A stretch of DNA of 64,000 bases. It comes from Antedon bifida. Its lineage: Eukaryota; Echinodermata; Crinoidea; Comatulida; Antedonidae. Within the stretch, counting starts at the first letter, position 1, and every line of letters begins with the position of its first letter. The position numbers and the translations under genes were made by a program. Of this stretch, positions 11,222-26,600 are shown in pieces. Location: contig OY727100.1 in assembly GCA_963402885.1 (NCBI GenBank), forward strand, positions 21,733,665-21,797,664, read 5' to 3'. Below the pieces are notes generated by a model. It had not been told where the DNA came from. It did not search any database and saw only the letters and a program-made list of their open reading frames with translations.

Positions 11222-11612
11222 ATGTGGAATACATTACAGCCATTTGGATTATTATTTTTTTATTTATGCTATTTAACTACTGTGATTGATTGTGAATTAG
11301 AACATAGGATTGATAACACTCGATTACAGTACTCAGATTTTGAGCGGCGGTACAGTAAACTCCGCAACACTAGTCATAGAAAACGCAGAGATGTTGCTTT
11401 GAACGATGTGACTGTGGATATATCTGAAACTGTGTCGCTGGGATTCACAGCTTACGAATTCAATAACACGTTGGATAATCGTTATGTCATGGAAAATTAT
11501 AACCCTCGGTTTGAGGTGATTGGTAATCAAGTGGTTGTCAAAGAGCAGTTGGATTTTGAAACATCACCAGAAGAAGTAGTCGATGTTGTCTACTGGAATA
11601 AATACGCACCAA
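11222..11612 (+). CDS. Cadherin B exon 1: signal peptide, propeptide, EC1
   Basis: Signal peptide MWNTLQPFGLLFFYLCYLTT with probable cleavage near Cys24. The furin site RKRR-DV is at residues 53-58, followed by most of EC1. Ends in phase 1 at gtaaga. Confidence 0.9.
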
Positions 11613-14600
11613 GTAAGATAATTCTAAGTAATTTGTTCATAAGACCTTTGATTACTACAGTACCTTGTGCAAGGCTGCTACTATACTACTCCGTACTCGA
11701 TTTCGATTAGAACTCAGGCCTAGGCCTAACCCCTAAAGTGACTTAAATTATAGGCTAAGTTTACGACGACCGCAGCCCTTAATGAACATACATTAACACA
11801 CTAATGTTTGGCCACATTCAGTGATTTCAAACCGCACTGTCGACCCTTCCCGGATTGACAATTTTTTTAAAATTTAGGCTTAGTGAACTTCCCCATGGAG
11901 ACGTTAAGCTTCTGTATAACATGTTTTTTCAGAAATTCGTATAACTGAATGTGTTTTAAAACAAAAAATAGAAACATTTCAGACTTATAGTAATTTACCT
12001 GGGTAAAGTGTTACCGATAATTGTTCAATGAAACCTAAACGCCCCATATCACTGATGACAAATTTAAATAATTAACACATTTACAAATATGCATTATACA
12101 ATCCATCTCACAACTGAGTTTCAAAATGTTTTTCTTTTAAAAACACATTCAGAATACCTATACGAATTTCTGAAAAACCATAGACAGAAGCCTACTTGTT
12201 CATGGGGTTAGTTCACTAAGACAAACTTTTTTCAAAACCGTCATTCCAGGAAGAGGTCGACAGTAATTGGCGGTTTGAAATCTTAATTTTTCCATGGAAA
12301 TTACTGGAAGACAATTTCCCGTTCCGCTTATTATACAATAGATTGCGTGTTCTCAACCGGTAAAAATTAGGCATATATGTGTATATATATCATTATAATG
12401 TAATATCATTATTTATTTTGATCTTGGGCCTAGATATTCATTTTTCTCAAAGTAATTGAGGAGATTATGCATGTGATGGCATATATTATAATATAATTAT
12501 TAATTGTTTAATCTTATAGTGACCTATGTATTCATTTTTCTAAAAGTAACTGAGGAGATATACATGAGGGGGTAGGAATAGGTATGATGGGGCTGGGTGA
12601 GGGGTAGGTTTTGATTGGGTTGGGGTAGGTTTATAGGCGTGAAGGGGTTGGTGTAGGTGTTAAGGGGTTGGGAGGAGTAGGCCATCAGTGCAAGCTCTCG
12701 GCCTACGGATAGTGATATTGTTTTACTGAAGATCTAATTGTATATTCATGCGTGCGAGAATTATAATTAATATTCCACAACAAATCATGATTCATTTCAT
12801 TAATTTCTCTGATTTACAACATATACTGGTACAACAAACAACACTGTCTTTTATAATAGTCTCTTTATGTATTCCTATCAGCGGATCTCTTTTGTATGTA
12901 GGATAAAAGTACATAGTAGCCTTTAACAATACCTTATTTAGAAATACTACTGGAGATAATACTACACAATGCACCTTGAATTTAATACTCCTTGTTGTGG
13001 TATTATTCGGTAAAGCCCTGACGCATGCAATTTGTAAAATCGTTTTAGACTAACCCTTTTATGTATGTATTTTTTTATATATCTTTATTATACAGTCATT
13101 CATACATCATCAATTTTATTTTCACCGTTAAGCTTGATTTCCACTAGACGCGCGCAATGGAAGGACGTAAGCCGCAACGCAAACGAATTGACCAATCACA
13201 AGCGACAGTAGGATTAAACCATCGCTTGTGATTGGTCATTCGCTTGCGTTGCGGTTTACGTCATTGCGCTGCGTCCTAGTGAGAACCAAGCTTTAGTTTC
13301 CACATGCTGGAAAACCCCCCCCCCCCCTCCCCTCCCCTCCCCCATGGTTTATATTACTTAAGTAACATTCGAAAAAGTTGATTGATAAATGTTCTATTTT
13401 TGTCTGGCCGTAAAAATACGATGTCATTTCCAATAAATTATAAAACAATACAACCGCTTACTAATAATATAATTAAGTTTTATCGTATCCATGAAAATAT
13501 TTACTACTTATAGTCATAAAGTTTGCATAGACGTCGATACATAGTTCATAGCAAACTTTGATGATCCAGGGAGAACGACCCCTTGGAGACCACTGCGTGG
13601 GGTTTTAGAGAACATTAATCAATACCATGTGTGGTACATAGTCTGCCCTTTCTTATCTTTATTTTCCCCTTGATTATTAAAGGGGGCACGTATTATGCGC
13701 TCACAACATCATTAACCTAGCAAATGCAAAATACAAGGGAGAAGGGATAAGGTGGAAGAGTGATTGATCAGTCCAAGACGGGTCCGGTACCATGTAGAGA
13801 TCCACAACGAAAATTAACTCAATTATACAAGACTCAACCCACCCATTACACTTATATATTATTATTAGCAGATCAGGAAGGGCTAGACTGACATAGAAAA
13901 TAATTTCCACAAACCGTTTCAGATTTTCAACACTGTATATGGCATGCAATTTATTTAATCAAAACTTTAAAAGATCGTAACTTGTATTAATTTATTTAAA
14001 TAATTATCACTTTGTATTATTTAATGATCTACTACGGAACATAACATATCTCAAAATTTTGACAATAAAGTAGACTTGTATCTTGTATCTTGTACAACCA
14101 GGGATAAAGTTAAATTTTGGTTCCCACTCGAGGACGCAACACAATGACGTAAGCGCAACGTAAGAACGAGTTGACCAATGACAAGCAGTTCGAATATCCA
14201 TTGCTTGTGATTGGTCAAATTACTTGCGCGTACGTACTTACGCTGCGTCCTGCTGCTGGAACCAAGCTTAAATGTCTTACGTGACCTACGGTGTTTGGAA
14301 CATCAATTATTGTAATATTTTTGTTATTAACTGTTACATTTTTGCGCACATATTTTTATCCCCCCTTCTGCAAAATTTCAGTTTATGGAATGTATCGGAC
14401 ATCAATCATTTCTGAATCTTAAGTGTAAGGTTACACACATTTGCAGACACACATTAGTAACACTATATCATAAACCATCAACAGTAGGCCTACAGTTGTT
14501 ATTGATGATATCGTGTGGATGACTCCACGTACGTACGATAACTTTGGCACTTGACTGGTATGTTCACAGCAAAATGTTTTAAAAGTGTATATAGGGTCAT

Positions 14601-17600
14601 CTCTTAAATGTATAGTGCTGACTCGTGTATAAATTATGTACATTTTAAAACTTTAAATCTTGAAACTATAGTATGTTCAGAAGTTGTTTTTCATGATCGC
14701 CTCTGACGTACGTACGAAAATAACTTGTAACACAGTAAATGTTTTGAAAAAAATTGTTTTAAAATTTATAGAGGGACATCTTTTAAGCTCTGTCTACACT
14801 ATCAAACTAGTTTGACAAAATTGTAGTGATATGCCCAAATATAGTAGTGATATGACATCATCATGTTCATATATGGGCACATCACATTTTTTGTCACATA
14901 AAGTTTGATAGTGTAGACAGAGCTTTATACAAATGTATATATATAGCTACTAATATACGTGAACCCTTAAATTATAAACTATGGGACGACATTTTACATC
15001 CGTTCCGCGTAATACCGATTCCCTGTACTGTGATTAGAAGCATGACCCTGTATTCCATTTAACCATAAAATAATTCCATTATTACAAACTTTATGTGACG
15101 CGGCACATGTAAAATAATACATACTGTAGATGTAATAGTGCAATACCAGGTAGATAACATAGTGTATGATATCAATTGCTAAAGTACAGTTAGAATTATT
15201 CTTATCTCCCTCCACTTCTGATTGCCATATCATCGAACCTCGTCATCGGTCAGTCCACCTGGGTGCTCATCCATTGCATCACTATATAACGGCATGTAAA
15301 GTAAGATTATTTCATATAGGTCCTATAGGTCCTGTTTTTGTTGCTAAATAAATATTTCACATAGATCCTACATATTTTTTTTTATAAATACACAATATCT
15401 GATGATTACTATTTTATCCTATTTTAGTGTGATTTTCCGTTTTATTGTTTGTTATATACATATATGGAATTTTTATTCTGAAATAAAATGATCAATCAAT
15501 CAATTACCTACATTTAAACTTGTTGGTATACTTTAGTTAAGTCCCATATTCTTATTGTGGTTATTTAGCTTGGTTTCGGCATCGGACGCAACGTAACAAC
15601 GTAGGTAAAACGCAAGTGAGTTGACCAATCATAAACGACAGCTCAGTAATCCATGTCGTGATTGGTGGTCACAATTGCGTTGCGCTTACGTCATTGCGTT
15701 GCGTCCTACTGGTAATTTTATACGCCAGTGAGTTTTGCTATTCATTTAGAGATCTCGTCAAAATTATTCTACTACAATTACTCCAGTAACTACATTTTTA
15801 CTGCACTAATAATAACGTATGATTTTCAATTGTTTCAATGTACAGTATATATGTGGCAGTCACAACATTACTAGCTGTATGTATCATAGGTCTACCAAAA
15901 AAAAAATGAATATAAAGGGTTCACACAATAAGCAAAGTTACAGCAGTAACTGCAGTAATATAATTTTAAACAAAGTTCCTTATGTCGAGAAAAATTCAAA
16001 TCGACATAATAATATATGTATTTCCTTTTTTGGATATGAATGCGCATATTCTATGTACTGTTCTGTTTGCTTTTTACTGTGCAATGTGGACATAGTGAGT
16101 TTTAGTGTTTATTCAAAGCAGACTACAACACAATTGTAAAAGTTAAGTTTGAATAATCATGGGGCGTTGTATTCAAACATGACTCAGCTTTGCAAATATT
16201 TATCACATTCAATAAATAGTGGTTACTAATCATTGTTAGAAAGCTTATTCAATTTTTCCTTTGTGATTATGTTTTTCATTTCATTTCCGTCTGTTGTAAC
16301 CACCATTATGATGACGTCACCAGATTCGTAGAAGCATTACGCGCTTTGAATATGGTGGTAGGTTTCGGTTATGCAAGTTTTACTAATTAAAGAGACGGTT
16401 GATTAATTAAGCTAAGTATGCCGATCATCGACGGTTAAACTACGGGTGTGTAGATATTGTCTTTTTCAAGTAGGCCTAGGTGACGTGTGAAACGCCATAT
16501 GTGCCAAAAAATTACCTTTTTACTAATAATATTAATTCAAAACTCAGTCTAGACATAACATAGCAATATCTCAAAAATGTCCCAAACTTCGCCCCGTAAA
16601 AATATGCTAATGTAACTTGACGTATTCAGAATGATAACATTGTAACGTTTACACTAAACTACGGGGTGCCATGATCTATTTTAAAACATAACATACGCAA
16701 TGTCTCAGAAATGTCCCAAACTGCGCCCCGTAAAAATATGCTAATGTATCGTGACGTATTCAGAATGATAACATGTAACGTTTACACATAAATCAAATTT
16801 GATTAACGTATTATCAGTTAAACTTAAAGTCTGTGTTTATTGAATAGATTACTGAAGTGTTTTTGTGTTACATTCACATTCCTGGGGCATGAGTGCAGTG
16901 TGGTACGGTATGAGTGTGATTGTGGCGGATCCGAAAGAAGATAACAGGGGGAAACCAAATAACTAATTAGCATAATTATTGTTATCAAATGTTATTGAGA
17001 TTTCATTTTGATTACAAAATGAATGTGCATTATGTTTCTGTAGGCCTACATGTTAATTGTATGTCTATAGCCCTGTGTCAGACTGTTCCGGGGACTGTTC
17101 CTACCCGCGCCAAGCGGCTCACAAGCACCTTAACAGGCCTGTAGGCCTACATCATGGCACGTCTCTTAATGTTATTTATATTGACTCATCTGTAGTGGCT
17201 TTTAAAACTTGGTTTTCACTAGGATCCAACGCAAGGACACGTTGTTCTAGAATTTTAAAAATCTTCTTAACAGAGTGCGCCCCGTATATTGACGTAACCA
17301 CAACGCATGTATTTGACAAATCACGATGGGATATGATTCATGATTATTTATCGATTTTGATTGGTCAAACTACTTGCGTTGCGCTGACATTTCTACTTGT
17401 CACCATGGTTACTTGCATTCGAATCTGACTTAATTTTTTGAATTAGGCCGTGTTTCCGCAGCCAAAAATTAACCGGTAAAAAATAACCGAAAAAAATTAA
17501 CCGATAATTAACCGATAAACTGCCTGTGGAAACGGGGTTTAACAGATTCCACTCGATAAAAATTAGCCGATAATTATCTCATTCAGATCAGATAATTATT

Positions 17601-20600
17601 GGATAAATGCGATAATTTTTAACCTTTGACCTGGGGGACAAATTGTTGCGTTGTGATTGGGCATCTGGTTGTTTTATTAATGACTGATAATTTACCGATA
17701 ACTTTGTTTTTGCGGAAAAACACGGCAGAAAAAAAACTTTCCGGAAATTTGTATGAAAGTTTCATCGGATTTCAAGCATAAACAATAACAATTTACCGCA
17801 AACTTTTTTCATAGATTGTTCTAAAATTAGTTAAAGCGAAAGCGTCATTTTCAGTAAACCATGTTAACGATGCCTTTATATATTCCTTTTTATTAATAGT
17901 TTTATGAGATTTAAAATAAAAATATTATTATTACCATAATTACTGTTAACATAGCAATGGCCCGGTACCGGTACTTATATATTTATTATATATAATTTAA
18001 TAACTTATAATAACTACAAAACCGAAAGAGCGACTTTTTGAAGTAACGATAAGGAAACGATGTGTTATCTGTCGATTTAGTCCTAATGCGATGTTATATA
18101 TAGAATACAAAAGCACCGAAACAATGATAGAAACAAACTGACGCGACATTCGAAGTATTATAAGGAAATATATCACAGTAACTGTACAACTAATCTGATT
18201 ACCTTTTGTAAAATAGGCCTAGTTTATTTTATGATGTTTTAATTTTTATATTGTAAATGTTGTTACTATATTTGAAATGTTGTAGTTTATATTTTTGACC
18301 ATGCACTTTGGAAATCAGTAGGCCTACATTTGTGTTGAAAGTGTAATTCGATTAAAAGAAAGACTTAATAAAGTTTTCAAAAGCTGTAACGGTCATTGAT
18401 AAATTGTGATCCGCGTGATAATGCTCTGTTCAAAATGACACACTCTTTCGACGATTGCGGAAAGCAAAAAAAAGAACTGACAACTTGCTTCGCTCTCATG
18501 ATGTTAAAAAAAAGTCTGATATGTGCCCAAATATGGTAGTGATATGCCCAAATATTGTAGTGATATGTCATCATCGTGTCCATATATGGGCACATCACAT
18601 TTTTGTCACATAGCTTAACTTTGTATCTCTGCCTTGTTTAAAAATAAATGTTAATCTATTTTTATCTATCTTCTCATAGGTTCGTCAGAATCCGTGCAAT
18701 TAACATTCAACGTACTGGATGTAAATGAGCCACCTGAGTGGATGATGGAGTATGAGCCCTACCTTGCTGTGACGTCAGAAAATGTTGTCAATGACGTCAC
18801 GGTGTACACATTATATGCACGTGACCCAGAAGACCCCGATACAGAAATCGTATATGGTCTGTTTAGTGGTAAGTTTAAAATCTGGAAAATATAATTCATT
18901 AATTCAGTCTTTTACTTTTAAAATTAACACTAACAATGATACATCATCATACACGGTAAAACGTAGACAAAAATAGATAGTGATGTCTAGCAGACAACAG
19001 TTAAGGGAATGATTTAGAGTATTCTGCCTTAACTTAAAATAACAAACAAATAAACATAGGCAAGTATACGCGTGTGACTAGACTATGCACTGATTATGTA
19101 ATTCGGTGGGTGATCGGATTTAGTTCGGTGAGTGATCGGAGTATGTTCGGTGAGTGATCGGATTTAGTTCGGTGAGTGATCGGAGTATGTTCGGTGAGTG
19201 ATCGGAGTATGTTCGGTGAGTGATCGGAGTATGTTCGGTGAGTGATCGGAGTATGTTCGGTGAGTGATGGAGTATGTTCGGTGAGTGATCGGAGTATGTT
19301 CGGTGAGTGATCGGAGTATGTTCGGTGAGTGATCGGAGTATGTTCGGTGAGTGATCGGAGTATGTTCGGTGAGTGATTGGATTATGTTCGGTGAGTGATC
19401 GGATTATGTTCGGTGAGTGATCGGATTTAGTTCGTTCGCACTTTTTAGTTTGTATTTATTGAAAGTAGGCCTTCTGTCAAATTTTATGGATAATGAATCC
19501 TAATAATTCTTTTGATCACCAGATAAAAGCAACATGTTTGGCGTGGATCCAGTGACTGGTAATGTTTTTATCGAGAAACAGCAAGGGAGCTCATTTGTGG
19601 ACGGCGAGGAGTACGTCTTGACAGTAACGGCATCAGAGAAGAACAACGCCACAAGAGAGGCTGCCGCTGACATCCGGGTTAAAGTGGGAGAACGCCCTCC
19701 TCAATTCACCAGAGAAACGTATAACGTAGTTATAACGGAAGAAATTACGTCACTCCCAACAAAGTATGTATATTGTAGTCTTATACTGTAAACCTTTATG
19801 TTTTTTTGAAATAACGATACGGCATAGGCCTAAATAAGTGTAGGTTTACATGCACGTTGACTTTCTGTTTTCCCTGGCGTTGGTAGGCCCAAATCAAATC
19901 ATTAATTAATTGTATTGTTTTAGTTTAATCACAGTGCAGGCGAGATCGTTTAATACGGACCCCGTGACTTATTCAATTTCCGATCAACCTGCGGGAACTA
20001 ACCATGCGATTGATCAAAACGGATTGATAACACTATCGACAACATTGGACAGAGAGATGTTTAACAGCTATACTATAATGGTTAAAGCAGTTGATTTGAT
20101 CGGCGAGAGTATTTGTGAGGTAAGAGATGTCTATACATACAATAATTAGTTAATATACAAGTTTTCGCGAGTTTTTCCCGATCGGATGCTCGTGAAAACG
20201 TAAATCTTTAACCACGTGTTCGAGAAAAAAAGTAAACAAATATTACGTAATCGAAAAAGTTTACACTTTATTGTGATTGGTTGTTTATTTCAGGTACACG
20301 TGACTGATATATTGGACATAAACGATAACGGACCAGTTTTCAGTCAATTGTTTTACGCTTTCCGAGATATTCCCGAAAATTCAGATTCAGCAGTTGGCCA
20401 AGGTAAAATTAAAAAAAAAATCCATTTGTTTCAGGTTATGTTTATAATGTCAACTCGTTGAGAAATAGGTGAAGCTTGGCTCTTTAGTAGACCGTCGTTC
20501 CCTAAAGGCTAAGCCAGGCCAGGTGGTGGTGATGAGGGTGATCGAACTGGACCTGCCTGGCCTGTTGGTCGCTTTCTTGTCAAACCTGCATATGTACACA

Positions 20601-23600
20601 CAATGTAGGCTTAGGAATTTTGATTGAGTGTTGTGACAGAGTTTACTGCTAGACTTATACTATATATACAAAAAACAATTATTGAACAAGAATCTAGGAA
20701 AAATAGGCCTGTTTTTTAAAAGGGTAAATATGCACAAATAAACAACAGGCACTCCAGACAACTCCATGCACTGACCAACACTGCCTAGTCTAGTGACCGC
20801 CTAGTAGCCACATACTTCTACAACATTGAACAACAACATGATATAGACTAAAGGCTAACTAAGATTAAGAATATATTATTAATATATTATTAATTAGCAT
20901 AATAAATTAAAGTCTGTACGTGAATCATTATTCAACGCCTTGTTATATTTATGGTTATTAACTTATATGTAATTTTGGTGGTAATTATTAATAATATACA
21001 TAATTTATATTTTATTTGTTGTATTAATAGTCACTGTGACTGACAAAGATGGAGAATACTACGGATCACTCCTCCTTTCCCTCTCAAATGGCGTTCCATT
21101 TAGAATTGATGAAAACGGCACCATCTTTCCCACAATGCAACTTGACTACGAAGCAGTTCCTATGTATGAATTTGATGTCACTGCCGTTGACTTGGGCGGA
21201 AAGTCGGCAACGTCGCAAGTCCAAGTTGACCTTATGAATGTGAACGATAACAGCCCAACGTTCAGTCAGTCTAACTACACCTTTGATGTTGACGACACGG
21301 TGACCTCCGGTTACAAGATCAATACGATTTACGCGTCCGATAAGGATGGTGATTCGGTTACTTTTCGGAAAGTGTCTGGGTCAAACCTGTTTGATGTCGG
21401 TCAGTATACAGGTAAGTAATAGTAAAATCGTAAAACTGGTGAGGGGGGGGGGGGGGGATGGTGAAGGTCTGGGAAAGAGCACCAGCCCTTTGCTTTGAAG
21501 TCTTATCAAACAATTCTAAAAATAGCATTCAAATTTTATTTAATTTTGTTCCTGTCAGGTGTTGTATCACGAACATCGATAGCAGGAGCACTAAGCGAAG
21601 CTTCATACATACTAACGATAGAAGCAGTGGATGACGGTTTGTGTTGTAATCCTGTCGTCACACTGTCTTCAATGGCTACTGTTACTATCAGCATCAACGA
21701 CATCAACGATAATGCACCAGAATTCCCTGACTGCGATTTGTATGATGCGTCTGTAGCAGAGGAACAGGAAAGAGGTGCATCTGTTCTTGAAGTAAGTTAA
21801 AGTAGATTCAGAGTTCTCCCCAATGAGCATTAGGAGAACTTGTTAGATTTTACTATAAGTTTCTTTTATTCATCAAAAAAAAGAAAAACAAGATTTTACT
21901 ATAAGTTTCTTTTATTCATCAAAAAAAGAAAAAAAACCCATTAATATAACATTATTGAAATAATGGATAAGAAGGAAGTCGGAGAGAAAAGGCAACTTAC
22001 ATGCCTATTGTGCTCAACTTCCAACTACTATTAATTCTTGTGCTAAATTTGTTGTCAATCATAATATCTTTATGATTATTAAAGCCTGTTTTCCTGTCGA
22101 CGTTATCGTAAACAATAATTGGCGATCTTGACATTTTAACGATTTACAGGAAAAGGTACTCGCTATCGTTATCATTTCAACTTGATCGTTTCAAACGATC
22201 ATTGTTGAACTGTTAACGCAATGACGATAGCGTCGAATAACGTCGACAGGAAAACAGGCTCAAGTTATAAAATATTAAAGCGGTAAAATTAATTGAAACT
22301 TGTGTTGGAAAAGCCAAAATCGTTATAATAAGATACACATGAAGCACCCCCTTAACATTTTGTTGTGTTTTGTTTCCTTGATCTATTTTTTATTTATATA
22401 TCAGGTAACAGCAACCGATGCAGACCCGGGGATCAATGGAGTGATTTCATTCTCTCTTGTAGAGAGTGAATTAAAACAAGGATATTTTGAAATAGACACA
22501 CTTAGTAGCGGTGTAGGTCTGTTAAGAACGAGAAGACGATTAGATCGTGAACAGGATAAAACTTTCTCTCTGACGATACTTGCCGAAGACAGTGCGGAAT
22601 ATGGGTTAACAGGGTTTTGCCAGATAACGGTTACCGTTGACGATGTGAATGATGAAATTCCAATACTAAGTCCAACATCAGGTGATAAAGATTTTACTTC
22701 CATCATCACATCATCTGTAATCCCTCTTATTAGAGTGTGCTGTTTGCATGCTATTGGTGTATTTTGCTAGGGCTGAAGAGTCCAAATCTAGATTGACATT
22801 TCCTCTGGTGATATACTGTATGAACTCATCAATGACGACCTAACTAGGTCACGTCAATTGATATGGTCGTTGTTAACACCTAGAAATATATCCCAATATC
22901 TAGTATGCGCTTCATTAACATGACATAGCTTGAAGGCTTCCTAATATCTAGTGCACATGAGGAATCTTTCGTTGTATTAGGTTGTGTGTGTGTGTGTTTG
23001 TTTCTTTTTATATTTGTTAGTTAGCACGATTATTCAAAAAGTTATTGCCTGATTTTCATAAGATTTTAAAGGATGGTTTCATAGCTTTATGAGAACATGT
23101 GATTCAATTTTCATATGCCTAGGTGGAGGTTTGCGCTCCCTGAGTGCCCTTCAAGTTACTGAATTTTAATTGTTTGTTTTTTCCTATAGTTACTATCCAG
23201 GATACATTAAGTGTTGGCAGTGAAGTGGTTAAAATTGAAGCTTATGACCCGGATGAGGAAGATCAAAATGGTTTAATTTACACATTGGGACAGACAAGTA
23301 GCGAGTTTCTACTAGATACAGATGGAACTCTTACAGTGAAGTCTCCACTTTTAAATGCAGAAAGGGTTAGAATTTATTTTTTACTCAATAAGCAATTGTG
23401 CTCTTTAACCAATAGTATAACTTAAGCCCTGTCTACACTATCAAACTTTATGTGACAAAACAAATGTGATGTGCCCATATATGGACATGATGATGTCACA
23501 TCACTACCATATTTGAATACATGGTCAAGACCAACCACATTGAGCATATCAGTGCAAGCATATTGTATAGACGATTGTTGTATGCATCAATTTTACGCAT

Positions 23601-26600
23601 TTTCTACATTTTTTTTTGACTTTAGAATATTGAATTAACAGTGACAGCAAGAGATAATAACCAAGAGATTATCCAAGACGTGACATCAACCATTGACATC
23701 ACGTTGGTTGACAATCAAGCCGGCGCACCCGTGTTTTCTCCAGTCGACGCTGTGGATGTTGATGAAAGTACACCAATTAACACTAAAGTGTTTACTGTTA
23801 CCGCGACGACGTCTGATCCATCGTCAACCATAACATATCTGCTCATTGTCGGGACTACTCCTGAAACAAACCGCCCTCGTAGTTTCCAGATTCCCGACCC
23901 TACAGTAGGAGCCGTACATGTATTTGACAATTTGGATTATGAAGAAGTTCAAAGGTTTGGTTTATTTAATTTTACACTTAATTGTGCGTTGTTCTACAGA
24001 TTTTAAAGTTTTATTGAGTGAATTTAAGATTTTTTTTTATTATAATCATTTTCACTATAAATGTTAATCATCAAAATCATATTCTTGACAATCCTTTTCA
24101 TCTTTATAATCATTTCTATCTTAAATATCATTCTGTACCCATTGTAGTTGTGCCTACCTTTCCAATATTAGACTTGTCAGCCACATTCAAGCATGCAGTA
24201 GGATGTCCTTCATAATTACCAAAGTAAAACCAGGTGATAACTGATACTTGATGTCAAAGGTCACATTGTATCATACTGGTAATATACCTAGGTCATACGT
24301 GAGGTTTTTTCAAATTCAGATTAAATTTATGAATTTTATTTTTAGCTACGAACTGCTAATCCAGGCTACTGATGATAATTCTCAATTAGCTGACTATATA
24401 ACCGTGACAGTTAACATAGTGGATGAAAATGACCGTACACCCCAGTTTGACCTGTCCAAGTACACGGTCAACCTAGTAGAGGGAGATTACGCCGGCCAAA
24501 ATAAGGAAGTTGTTACAGTTCATGCTGAGGACACAGACACAGTAGCAGCCTATAAAACTGTAAGATCACATTGTATCATTAAAACTAAGAAATGCGGTAA
24601 CGATACACAATTTTAAGTCTTCTCTAAAAAAATATTTAATTCAAAAAGAAAAACCTCAACGTTTTGTATAGTATTGTAGGCTATATTTTTGTATTTATGT
24701 ATATATATTTTTTAAAACATAGTTCATCCATTTTTCTTTTCCATAAATGTTTTTTTATAATGTTTATATGAGGGCCCTTTGATTGTCAGCATTATGCTGT
24801 TTAGGGTCACCCTCACTAAATAAAGGTTTAATAAAAAAATAAAAGTGTAAAATCATCTTAAACTCCAAACTATCTCTACTAATTACTTAATCACTATTTA
24901 AGCAATAAGTTATTTAATTTTAATTTTATGTCTGTGGCCAAGGATTACCAATAGTAAATTAATCACTGTCCTATCAGATAGGTGGTCATCCCCCTATTTT
25001 GTAAACCCCTACTCGTCTCGAATGTTGAACTGGGTTCCTTAAAGTGCACACAGGTAAACTGTGTAAACACTGAGCCTCATGCAGATGTTGTTGGCTCTTT
25101 AGGTACAGTAAATGGCGCCCCCGCCTTAACCGCTTGGCCATTTTACTCAATATTATCACTGCAATTTTTTTTTGGCAGGTTACTTATGCACAAGATCCAG
25201 CAAAAGATCCCCAACCTTTATTTGAAGTAAATCCAACGACAGGAGAAATAACTACTAATGGAAATTTTGATCGAGAGGCAATTGATGGGTATACATTGTT
25301 TATTATCGCAGAAGATGGCGCCCCCACTGCTATTCCACCAAAGAATGGGGAACCTAATAGAGGTATAGTTTGCTACGTAAATATTTAAAATTTAACAGAC
25401 ATGAAAACATTTTTTCAATCTCAAAATGTGCGAGAACATTGTCAAACTCAAGATGTGTGATGTAGAACTTGTTTTCAAACTCACCATGCATGAGAACATT
25501 TTTTCAAACTCAGGATGTGCGAGAAAATGATTTTCAAACTCAAAATGTGTGATGTAGAACTTTTTTATAAACTCAACATGCATGAGAACATTTTTTCAAT
25601 CTCAAAATGTGTGAGAACATTGTCAAACTCAAGATGTGTGATGTAGAACTTGTTTTCAAACTCACCATGCATGAGAACATTTTTTCAAACTCAGGATGTG
25701 CGAGAAAATGATTTTCAAACTTAAAATGTGTGATGTAGAACTTTTTTATAAACTCAACATGCATGAGAACATTTTTTCATTTTTTTTAATGCATTCCTTT
25801 AAAGAACTTAATATAGATAATTGTGCACTTTTTTATTTCTTTTTGTAGCTACTATAACTCTGCGTGTTGAGATTATCGATATAAATGATAACAACCCATA
25901 TTTTGATGATGTGGAGTACAGCGCCAGCGTGATTGAGAGTGCTCAGATCGGCACCGTCGTCACACGTACAACCGCAACTGACAAAGACGAAGGTATGATT
26001 CAGCTTAGGGACCATGTCAAAATGATTCTACTGCAGTAACGATTTTTTCGTTTACTCTTGAATCTATTTTACCCAGTGAATGCAAACTTGAAACAAATTA
26101 AAATCATACATTGTTGTAGAAAAGAAATTTAATTGCTGCAGTAACTGCAGTAGAATCATTTTGAAATTATCCATTATGAAATTGCAAATATTTTTTCGGC
26201 TGAGATCTGGATCAGCTTGCACAAATTTTCAGTTAAACATTTCCGTGCCGACTCTCTTAAAAATGATTCCTATATGAAGACAACTATCTGAACCAAAGTG
26301 TGTCCACTTACAAGACAAGTGTAAAGCTTTGTCAACACTATCAAACTTTATGTGCCCATATATGGTAGTGCTATGCTCAAATATGGTAGTGATATGACAT
26401 CATCATGTCCATATATGGGCACATCACATTTTTTTAACACATAAAGTCATTTCAATGTATTTTTAACTTGTTTTGTTTTTCAGATAGTGAACTAAACTAC
26501 TTAATAGCTGGCGGGACCACCTACTCCCGTGATAACCCCGGTGGTTCCCCATATCAAAACGCGGTCTTTGAAGTAGATTCCGACACAGGCGACATTAAAG

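Larger units (their letters stand above)
11613..18679 (+). other. Intron 1 of cadherin B, packed with fold-back repeats
   Basis: A 7.07-kb intron with no supported exon. It holds one long fold-back element, at least four copies of the aagcttgg MITE family, the tgtctacac MITE, a gccgtgtttccgc element and a direct duplication. Confidence 0.85.

Noticed and set aside
15819..16139. 106-codon ORF in cadherin B intron 1
   Set aside because: Low-complexity AT-rich translation with no family resemblance and no splice support. The ORFs at 9003, 13701, 17057 and 58952(-) were rejected for the same reason.
22682..22770. Extension of cadherin B exon 8 to the end of its ORF
   Set aside because: Only the donor at 22681/22682 gives the phase-1 join to exon 9, and the extension has no EC-like sequence.
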